A stretch of 20,748 nt of DNA, from assembly GCA_037441725.1 (NCBI GenBank), contig JBBIRT010000053.1:1-20748 (forward strand), in the 5' to 3' direction. Origin of the DNA: JBBIRT01 sp037441725 (GTDB lineage Bacteria > Desulfobacterota > BSN033 > UBA1163). The notes under the pieces are model-generated. The model worked only from the letters and a program-made list of their open reading frames with translations, was not told the DNA's origin and did no database searches. Below are positions 7,068-14,172 of this stretch, piece by piece; positions within the stretch are counted from its first letter, which is position 1, and every line of letters begins with the position of its first letter. The position numbers and the translations under genes were made by a program.

Positions 7068-8273
7068 ATGCCAATCTATAAATGGGAAGGAAAAACGGCA
7101 AAAGGAGCGATTAAAAAAGGTGAGACAGAAGCCCCGAATGAGGCTGCTCTTCGAGTCCACCTTCACCAACAGAATATCATCCCGATAAAGATCGCTACAA
7201 AGGGGACAGAGATTAAAATCTCTTTGCCTTTTAAGAGAAAGGTCAAACAGCGATCGATTGCCATTTTTACCAGGCAGTTGGCCACCATGATTGATGCAGG
7301 CCTTCCCCTCGTCCAATCTCTTGAGATCCTCTCCTCCCAGCAGGAAAATAAAACCTTTAAAAATATTTTGAGGGAGATCCGTGAGGATGTAGAAGGAGGA
7401 TCAACATTTGCAGGAGCCCTGAAGAAACATCCTTCAACCTTCAATGAATTGTATACCAACTTAGTCGTGGCCGGGGAAGAAGGAGGAATATTGGATAGTA
7501 TCCTCACCCGCTTGGCCAATTATATCGAAAAGGCAGAGGCTTTAAAAAAGAAGATCAAGTCAGCCCTCTTCTATCCGGCGACCATCGTGGGGGTGGCCAT
7601 CATCGTTGTGATGATCCTGATGATCTTTGTCATCCCTGTTTTTGAAGCCATGTTCAGATCAGCAGGACAGACCCTCCCCCTCCCAACACTGATTGTGGTC
7701 TCATTGAGTAAGTTAGTCAAGAAATATGTGATCATTATCATTCCGGCTTTTGTTCTTCTTTTCTATCTTCTCAGAAAATATCACCAGACCGAAAGTGGAA
7801 AGACCGTTATTGATCGTCTTCTCTTGAAATTACCTGTTTTTGGTCTGCTGCTGAAGAAAATAGCGGTGGCACGTTTTTCCCGTACCCTCGGAACGCTCAT
7901 CAGCAGCGGGGTTCCCATCTTAGATGGATTAAACATCGTCTCAAGGACCTCGGGGAACAAGACCATTGAAAATGCAATCCTTAATGCCCGGGCCAGCATT
8001 CGGGAAGGAGAAACGATTGCTGAGCCTTTAAATCGAGGGGGAATCTTCCCTCCCATGGTCATCCAGATGATCTCTGTTGGAGAATCCACAGGAGCCTTAG
8101 ATTCCATGCTCTCAAAGATTGCCGATTTTTATGAGGACGAAGTAGACATCGCAGTGGCCAATTTGACCTCCCTTCTTGAACCTTTTCTCATGATCTTTTT
8201 AGGGGTCGTGATTGGAGGGGTGGTCATTTCTATGTATCTTCCTATTTTCCAAATGGCCTCTGCTGTGGGATAA
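7068..8273 (+). CDS. pilC: Type IV pilus inner-membrane platform protein PilC
   Basis: GspF/PilC-family polytopic protein of 401 residues that sits above the PilB/PilT hexamers and transmits their motion to the pilus. An N-terminal region beginning YKWEGKTAKG, typical of the family, precedes two T2SSF repeats (about 66-189 and 268-391). The repeats show matched FTRQLATMIDAGLPL and FSRTLGTLISSGVPI openings. Three membrane helices are predicted near 171-191, 219-237 and 372-393. AAGGGGA lies 7 nt before the ATG. It is 50 bp after pilT and 9 bp before pilS. Length and architecture are normal. Confidence 0.96.
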   Translation: MPIYKWEGKTAKGAIKKGETEAPNEAALRVHLHQQNIIPIKIATKGTEIKISLPFKRKVKQRSIAIFTRQLATMIDAGLPLVQSLEILSSQQENKTFKNILREIREDVEGGSTFAGALKKHPSTFNELYTNLVVAGEEGGILDSILTRLANYIEKAEALKKKIKSALFYPATIVGVAIIVVMILMIFVIPVFEAMFRSAGQTLPLPTLIVVSLSKLVKKYVIIIIPAFVLLFYLLRKYHQTESGKTVIDRLLLKLPVFGLLLKKIAVARFSRTLGTLISSGVPILDGLNIVSRTSGNKTIENAILNARASIREGETIAEPLNRGGIFPPMVIQMISVGESTGALDSMLSKIADFYEDEVDIAVANLTSLLEPFLMIFLGVVIGGVVISMYLPIFQMASAVG

Positions 8274-8282
8274 AGAAGAAGG

Positions 8283-9998
8283 ATGAGTTTAGATCAAACC
8301 CTGATGCATGAGTCAGATCAAAAAACTCTGAGTACTGTAAAAGGGTTGATGTTCTGTCGAATCATCATCCTAACCCTCTTGCTGACGATTGCCTTCCTGT
8401 TCCAGCTTTCGGATAAGAAACTCTTTTTTATCCCGTTGACCAACCGCTTTTATTACTTTATCAGTCTCTTTTATCTTGTCACCATCCTCTATGGACTCCT
8501 ATTGAAAAGGGTTAAAGATCTTAGAAGATTTGCCTTTATCCAGATCCTTTTAGATCATTTCTTCATCATCTGCCTAATCTATTTTACAGGAGGGGTAGAA
8601 AGTTATTTCACCATCACCTACATCTTTTCCATCATTGGAAGCAGTATCTTCTTTTACAAGCGAGGGGCATTCCTGTCAGCCTCCTTCTCCACCTTACTCT
8701 ACGGTCTGGTATCATTACTTCAATTATACCACCTGATCAATCCATCAGGCCGTCCTTCTGATTTAGCCATTGAAGCCAGTCATACTTTTTACTCATTGGT
8801 CATCTACATGGCCACCTTTTACATCGTTGCCTTTTTAAGCAGCATGGTCTCTGAGGAATTGAAGAAGAAGAGAAAGGAACTCATTCAGAAACAGGTCGAT
8901 TATAACCAACTGGAAACCTTTAATCGGAACATCATCCAGAGCTTAGATAGCGGGCTTCTGACCAGTGACCTTACTGGAAAGATCATTTTTATTAATCGAA
9001 CTGGTGAAAAGATTCTGAATCGCAATTTTGAAGAACTGAAGGGGTTATCGATTTATGACCTTTTTCCCACTCTCGGGGGGATGATTGAACAGTTAAAAAA
9101 TAAATCGACAGAGATCTCCTCCGGATACCATCGTTATGAAACACTCCTTACCCATCCGGACGAGAGGAAAGTCTACTTAGGATTTTCGATCTCCCCTTTG
9201 ACCGATCCTGAAGGACGGTTGATTGGACATACTCTGATCTTTCAAGATATTACAAAATTTAAAGAGATGGAAGAGCAGATGAAACAGATTGATAAAATGG
9301 CAGCCATCGGGGTTCTGGCAGCCGGGATGGCCCACGAGATTAGAAACCCATTAGCCTCTCTAAGTGGATCGATTCAAATGCTCAGGTCTGAACTTACATT
9401 AAATGATGTCCAACAGCATTTGATGGAAATCTCCCTCAGGGAGTCGGAGAGACTCAATGCCTTGATCACAGATTTCTTACTTTTTGCTCAGCCACCGAAA
9501 ATTCATAAGACTCCTTATTCCATCGACAAGATCATTGACGAAACATTGGATCTCCTCTCCCACTCCCCATCTCTCCATGAGGGAATTCACATTGTCCGAT
9601 CCAATGGCCAGGAAGAGGTTCAGGCATCTGTTGATCCTGCCCAAATGAGACAGGTTTTCTGGAACCTTTTGATGAATGCCACCCAAGCCATATCTGAAAA
9701 GGGAGAGATATGCATTCAGGTTAAGAAAGGGGATCCTTTAGATGGTCCCTCTTCTCCAATTTTAGCTTCATCAAGGGATAAAGAATGGGTCAAAATATCT
9801 ATTTCAGACTCTGGAAATGGGATTGCTCCAGAGGATAGAGGAAAGATCTTTGAACCCTTTTTTACAACCAAAGACAACGGGACAGGATTGGGTCTTTCCA
9901 TCGTTCATAAAATCATCGAAAATCATAATGGTTTGATCAAGGTAGAAAGCGAACCTGGTAAAGGGTCGAAATTTACGATATTTCTCCCTGCTGATTAG
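8283..9998 (+). CDS. pilS: PilS-type sensor histidine kinase
   Basis: Membrane kinase of the PilS/PilR pair that controls pilus genes, in other bacteria by sensing inner-membrane pilin; 571 residues. Six N-terminal helices (about 24-43, 56-75, 87-103, 110-127, 131-152, 168-187) make the polytopic sensor typical of PilS. A PAS domain (about 210-325) follows. HisKA has the acceptor His351 in GMAHEIRNPL, and the ATPase has Asn465 in NLLMNATQAI, DSGNGI (509-514), EPFFTTK and GTGLGLS (533-539). The start at 8283 is nine bases after the pilC stop. A purine-rich AAGAAGG abuts the ATG directly, an unusually short spacing. The next ATG (8304) has no ribosome site. Identity is supported by family features and by its place before pilR. 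Confidence 0.92.
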   Translation: MSLDQTLMHESDQKTLSTVKGLMFCRIIILTLLLTIAFLFQLSDKKLFFIPLTNRFYYFISLFYLVTILYGLLLKRVKDLRRFAFIQILLDHFFIICLIYFTGGVESYFTITYIFSIIGSSIFFYKRGAFLSASFSTLLYGLVSLLQLYHLINPSGRPSDLAIEASHTFYSLVIYMATFYIVAFLSSMVSEELKKKRKELIQKQVDYNQLETFNRNIIQSLDSGLLTSDLTGKIIFINRTGEKILNRNFEELKGLSIYDLFPTLGGMIEQLKNKSTEISSGYHRYETLLTHPDERKVYLGFSISPLTDPEGRLIGHTLIFQDITKFKEMEEQMKQIDKMAAIGVLAAGMAHEIRNPLASLSGSIQMLRSELTLNDVQQHLMEISLRESERLNALITDFLLFAQPPKIHKTPYSIDKIIDETLDLLSHSPSLHEGIHIVRSNGQEEVQASVDPAQMRQVFWNLLMNATQAISEKGEICIQVKKGDPLDGPSSPILASSRDKEWVKISISDSGNGIAPEDRGKIFEPFFTTKDNGTGLGLSIVHKIIENHNGLIKVESEPGKGSKFTIFLPAD

Positions 9999-10041
9999 AC
10001 CTAAATGGAATCTTTAAAAGGATCATGTTTTTTTATCCACT

Positions 10042-11457
10042 ATGGATGAGGGAAAAGTGGTAAAAGATAAAATCTTAGTAGCAGATGATGAACAAAGCAT
10101 GAGAGAATTCTTAGATATCATGCTTAAAAAAGAAGGTTACAAAGTGACGCTTGCCTCGAATGGGGAGGAGGTGATCCATCTCATTGAAAATGATCTCTTC
10201 GATTTGGTGCTCTTAGATATTCGAATGCCTAAATTGGACGGGATCACCGCACTTAAAAGGATTAAGGCCATTTCCCCTGAAACCATTGTGATCATGATCA
10301 CGGCTTATGCCTCCGCGGATACGGCGATTAAGGCCATGAAGGAAGGGGCCTATGATTATATCACCAAACCCTTCAAGGTGGATGAAATTAAGCTGATTGT
10401 TAAGAATGCCCTTGAAAAGATATCGCTCCAAAAGGAAAATCTCCTCCTAAAACAGGTGGTCAAGGATCGTTATCACTTTGGAAATATCATCGGACAGAGC
10501 TCCAAGATGTTAGCCCTGTATGACCTATTAGAAAAAGTCGCTCCTACCAAAACCAATATTCTGATCACCGGAGAGAGTGGCACAGGAAAGGAGTTGGTTG
10601 CAAAAGCCATCCACTATAATAGCCCACGAAAGGAAAAGCCTTTCGTGACATTAAATTGTGGAGCCATCCCTGAGACGCTCATCGAGAGTGAACTGTTTGG
10701 CCATGTGAAAGGGGCCTTCACGGATGCCATTGCAACCAAGAAGGGACTATTTGAGGTTGCCGATGAGGGAACCATCTTCTTAGATGAAATCAGCGAACTC
10801 CCCCTTCTCATGCAAGTAAAACTTCTCCGTGTTTTACAGGACAAAGAATTTAAAAGGGTTGGAGGCACAGAGGATATCCGCGTAGATGTCAGAATCATTT
10901 CTGCGACCAACAAAGACCTGGAACTGGCAGTCAAGGAGAAGCGTTTTAGGGAAGATCTCTTTTACCGATTGAATGTCATCCAGATCAAGCTTCCTCCCCT
11001 CAGAGAGAGAAAAGAGGATATCCCCCTCTTGGCCAGCCATTTCTTAAAAAAGTATTCAGAGGAATTGAATAAGAAAATCTCCACCATTACCCCTGAAGCC
11101 CTTCAGATCCTGCTCAATTATGAATATCCAGGCAATGTGAGGGAATTACAAAACATCATCGAAAGAGCCGTGGCACTCGAAAGCCATACAGAATTGACCA
11201 CCCATCATCTCCACTCCTATCTGAGTGAACCGTCCTTTTTGAAGAAGGGTCCCATTGACATCGAAATTCCAAGTGAGGGGATCGACCTCGAAAAGGTAGT
11301 GGAAGAGTTAGAAAGGACCCTCCTGCTAAAAGCTCTGGATAAGACCAAAGGAATTAAGAAGAAGGCTGCAGAACTTCTCCATATCAATTTTCGATCCATG
11401 CGATACCGTTTAGAAAAATATGGATTGAATCATGGAGGAGACTCTGAGCTCAGCTGA
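10042..11457 (+). CDS. pilR: PilR, NtrC-family sigma-54-dependent response regulator
   Basis: Enhancer-binding activator of pilus transcription, 471 residues, paired with PilS 43 bp upstream. The receiver domain has Asp59 (VLLDIRMP) and Lys109 (ITKPF). The AAA+ domain has Walker A GESGTGKE (177-184), Walker B GTIFLDEI (243-250), and the sigma-54 contact loop as GAFTDA (224-229) rather than GAFTGA. The C-terminal Fis-type helix-turn-helix (about 427-462) ends NFRSMRYRLEKYGL, a pattern typical of PilR. The ATG at 10042 has only a distant AAAAGGA. An in-frame GTG at 10057 with GAGGG four bases ahead is a credible alternative that removes five residues. It closes the operon, and no pilA follows. 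Confidence 0.94.
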   Translation: MDEGKVVKDKILVADDEQSMREFLDIMLKKEGYKVTLASNGEEVIHLIENDLFDLVLLDIRMPKLDGITALKRIKAISPETIVIMITAYASADTAIKAMKEGAYDYITKPFKVDEIKLIVKNALEKISLQKENLLLKQVVKDRYHFGNIIGQSSKMLALYDLLEKVAPTKTNILITGESGTGKELVAKAIHYNSPRKEKPFVTLNCGAIPETLIESELFGHVKGAFTDAIATKKGLFEVADEGTIFLDEISELPLLMQVKLLRVLQDKEFKRVGGTEDIRVDVRIISATNKDLELAVKEKRFREDLFYRLNVIQIKLPPLRERKEDIPLLASHFLKKYSEELNKKISTITPEALQILLNYEYPGNVRELQNIIERAVALESHTELTTHHLHSYLSEPSFLKKGPIDIEIPSEGIDLEKVVEELERTLLLKALDKTKGIKKKAAELLHINFRSMRYRLEKYGLNHGGDSELS

Positions 11458-11470
11458 TTTACCCTTCCCT

Positions 11471-13183
11471 TCACTTCCTCTTAAACTGTTTTCTTAACTC
11501 ATTGATAGGAAAAGGGAAAAAGATGGGGCGCCCATGGGGACAGGTAGAAGAAAGGGAAAAAGAGGCAAGTTGATCGAGCAATTGGTCCATCTCCTCTCGC
11601 CTCAGTGAATAGTTACCCCGAATGGCAGAGTGGCAGGCCAGGGTGACTAAAATCTGATGGATCACTCCTTCTGTCTGATCTGATCTTTCTATGGAAGAGA
11701 GATCATGGAGGATCTCTCTTACAACTTCTTTTAGATCCCTCCGACCGATCAAAGAAGGGAAGGAGCAAATCGCAAAGAGTCTTTCACCCACTGGATCGAT
11801 CTCAAATCCCATAAGCTTCAATCCTTCTCCTATGGATTCCAGGAGCAAAGATTCTTCCATTGACAATTCAAGTAAGATAGGGAGAAGTAATCTTTCAGAG
11901 GCAATGGAATGATTCTCATACTCCTCCTTAAATCTCTCAAAGAGAATTCTCTCATGGGCAGCATGTTGATCAATGAAGATCAGATGGTCTTCTCCTTCGC
12001 AGAGGATATAGGTTCCCTGAATCTGACCTAAAACAGGGTAAGGCCACCTCTTTTGTGGCTCCCAGATTTTTTCTTCTCTTTCCCGGATTAAAAAGGCATT
12101 TTCTTCCTGATGAATCATCGATGGGAGGGGAAGGGCAAAATGTTCTTGGGAGGTCGACAATAAGCTTTCGTTTTTCTCTTTAGGTAACGTTATGGGTTCA
12201 CCCCCATTCATAGAGAGGGCGGATCGGATCGCCTGGTAAATCTTTTCGGAGTCTTTAAACTTAACCTCTGCCTTTGTAGGATGAACATTCACATCTATGG
12301 TAGAGGGAGGAACATGAATGAAGAGGATGACTACTGGGAATTGATTGCTCGGAAGGACATGGCGATAACTATCTAACACTGCCTTATAGATGATTCGATC
12401 CTTAATAAACCTTCCATTGACATAGAAATAAAGATCTCCTGAATTTCGCTTTGAAAAGTTGGGGAGGCTGGCAAAACCGGTAATCTTAATCTCTCCGGTT
12501 TCGTAACCCATCGGTCGAAGATGGTGATAGACCTCGCTCCCAAAGATATCCTCAATACGCTGCTCCGGGGCTGTTGCCTTGATATGCTCTTGGAGGAGGT
12601 GCCCCTCATGAATCAATTTAAAGGAAATAAAAGGGTAAGAAAGGCTTAAACGGATAAAATGATTGAGGATGTGCCGAAGTTCGGATTGGATCGATTTTAA
12701 AAATTTCCGTTTGACAGGGATGTTATAGAAGAGATTTTTTACCTCAACCTCAGTCCCCACAGGGCATCCGATCTCCAAAATCCTCTTAATCTCTCCGCCT
12801 TCACAGATCACCTCTGTGCCAATGAGGGAGTGAGGGTTTCTCGTCCGAAGGGTCATTTTGGAAACCTGGGCGATACTGGGCAAGGCTTCTCCCCTGAATC
12901 CGAGGGTGTGGATGGCATAAAGATCTTCTGAGCTTTTAATCTTACTCGTTGCATACCTCTGTAAAGCTACTGGTGCATCCTCGGGGTCCATTCCCTCTCC
13001 ATTGTCCATCACCCGAATCGACTGGAGCCCCCCGGAGGTCAGCTCTACGATGATCTCCGTACTCCCCGCATCGATGGAATTCTCCATTAACTCCTTCACA
13101 ACAGAAGCAGGTCTCTCAATCACCTCTCCTGCAGCAATGATTTGAGAAATGGATTCGGGTAAGACTGCAATCTTTCTTGCCAT
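11471..13183 (-). CDS. mutL: DNA mismatch repair protein MutL (endonuclease type)
   Basis: Mismatch-repair mediator linking MutS recognition to strand removal; 570 residues. The N-terminal GHKL ATPase has the ENSIDAG motif (Asn35 region), DNGEGM and TLGFRGEALPSI, then the NVHPTKAEVKF transducer motif near 299-309. The C-terminal domain carries DQHA-X2-E-X4-E at 405-416, ACHSAIR at 516-522 and CPHGRP at 548-553. These are the metal-site motifs of MutL proteins that nick DNA themselves and are missing from MutH-dependent E. coli MutL. The start is supported by AAGGA 8 nt upstream. It begins 12 bp after the accA stop, so the two are probably translationally coupled. It converges on pilR with a 13-bp gap. 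Confidence 0.97.
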   Translation of the reverse strand: MARKIAVLPESISQIIAAGEVIERPASVVKELMENSIDAGSTEIIVELTSGGLQSIRVMDNGEGMDPEDAPVALQRYATSKIKSSEDLYAIHTLGFRGEALPSIAQVSKMTLRTRNPHSLIGTEVICEGGEIKRILEIGCPVGTEVEVKNLFYNIPVKRKFLKSIQSELRHILNHFIRLSLSYPFISFKLIHEGHLLQEHIKATAPEQRIEDIFGSEVYHHLRPMGYETGEIKITGFASLPNFSKRNSGDLYFYVNGRFIKDRIIYKAVLDSYRHVLPSNQFPVVILFIHVPPSTIDVNVHPTKAEVKFKDSEKIYQAIRSALSMNGGEPITLPKEKNESLLSTSQEHFALPLPSMIHQEENAFLIREREEKIWEPQKRWPYPVLGQIQGTYILCEGEDHLIFIDQHAAHERILFERFKEEYENHSIASERLLLPILLELSMEESLLLESIGEGLKLMGFEIDPVGERLFAICSFPSLIGRRDLKEVVREILHDLSSIERSDQTEGVIHQILVTLACHSAIRGNYSLRREEMDQLLDQLASFSLSSTCPHGRPIFFPFPINELRKQFKRK

Positions 13184-13195
13184 GACGAACGTCCT

Positions 13196-14161
13196 TCACC
13201 CTCCATCGATGAAAGCTCCCATCTTTCTAAACTTTTCATAGCGAAGACGGATCAACTCATCGACCTCTATCCCTCCTAATTCATTCAAATGCCGTCCAAT
13301 GACTTCCTTTAAGGTCTCCACCATGGCCTTAGGATCTCGATGGGCCCCTCCCAGGGGTTCCTTGACGACCTCGTCAATCACCCCTAACTGATATAGATGA
13401 TTGGCTGTCATCTTTAATGATTCAGCCGCTAACATCTTACCTTTCTCAGAATCTTTCCATAAGATCGCTGAGCAGGCCTCAGGGGAGATGACGGAATAGA
13501 TAGAGTATTCTAACATTAGAATTCGATCCCCCACCCCAATGGCCAAGGCCCCACCACTTCCCCCTTCTCCAATGATGATGACCAATATCGGAACCCGAAG
13601 GATGGCCATGGCCCTCAAATTCCTGGCAATGGCCTCTGCCTGGCGTGTCTCTTCGGCGCCGCGCCCGGGATGGGCCCCGTGGGGTTCGATAAGACTGATG
13701 CTCGGCGTTTTGACGGCCGCAGCCAGTTTCAGGGGTCGCAGGGCTTTTCGATAGCCTTCAGGGTGGGCCATTCCAAAATTTCGATAGAGCATTTCCTTGG
13801 CGTCACTCCCTTTTTGATGGCCAATGACCACCACGGCCTTCCCATTAAACTTAGCCAAGCCTCCAATGATGGCTGGATCGTCTTTATAGCTTCGATCCCC
13901 ATGAAGCTCAATAAATTGATCAAACATTGACTGGATGTAGTAGAATGTCCTGGGTCGGTCAATGTGTCGAGCCAGTTGGGTGATCTGCCAGCCTGTGAGG
14001 TTTGAAAATATCTCCTTGCGTAATCGCTGAAGTTTTTCTTCTAAATTTTTTAAGGGATCATTGAAGGAGATTTGTTTCCCTTTGGAGAACCTTTTCAGAT
14101 TTTCAATCTCCCTCTCTAATTCAACGAGAGGTTTTTCAAAATCCAAATAGTGTCTGACCAT
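13196..14161 (-). CDS. accA: Acetyl-CoA carboxylase carboxyltransferase subunit alpha
   Basis: Subunit alpha of the carboxyltransferase that moves CO2 from carboxybiotin to acetyl-CoA, the first step of fatty-acid synthesis; partner AccD is not in the window. It has 321 residues, normal length. Family marks: LDFEKPL start, FIELHGDR, GHQKG, GEGGSGGALAIGVGDR (199-213), YSVISPEACSAILWK and EPLGGAHRDP. The ATG at 14161 is chosen because GGGGA precedes it; an in-frame GTG at 14176 overlaps the dnaE stop but has no ribosome site. Oddity: residues 159-174 read EPHGAHPGRGAEETRQ where the family normally has DTPGAYPG(I/V)GAEERGQ. The underlying DNA (13621-13740) is about 67% GC, above the rest of the gene. 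The identity is certain; whether this copy is fully active is less so. Confidence 0.95.
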   Translation of the reverse strand: MVRHYLDFEKPLVELEREIENLKRFSKGKQISFNDPLKNLEEKLQRLRKEIFSNLTGWQITQLARHIDRPRTFYYIQSMFDQFIELHGDRSYKDDPAIIGGLAKFNGKAVVVIGHQKGSDAKEMLYRNFGMAHPEGYRKALRPLKLAAAVKTPSISLIEPHGAHPGRGAEETRQAEAIARNLRAMAILRVPILVIIIGEGGSGGALAIGVGDRILMLEYSIYSVISPEACSAILWKDSEKGKMLAAESLKMTANHLYQLGVIDEVVKEPLGGAHRDPKAMVETLKEVIGRHLNELGGIEVDELIRLRYEKFRKMGAFIDGG

Positions 14162-14172
14162 TTTATCCCCAA

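Noticed and set aside
7163..7519. 118-codon antisense frame over pilC, and similar long antisense frames over pilT, pilR and dnaE
   Set aside because: They lie opposite strongly conserved genes, have low-complexity composition and no recognisable domains.
7867..7883. TGGCACG inside pilC, a possible second sigma-54 element
   Set aside because: No GC at the required 12-bp register; the site lies within coding sequence.
10019..10038. GGAT-ATCC stem with a T-run ahead of pilR as an internal terminator
   Set aside because: The stem is only four base pairs, and the T-run is in the loop, not after the stem.
11444..11453. CTGAGCTCAG palindrome as a bidirectional terminator between pilR and mutL
   Set aside because: No loop of usual size and no T-run on either side.
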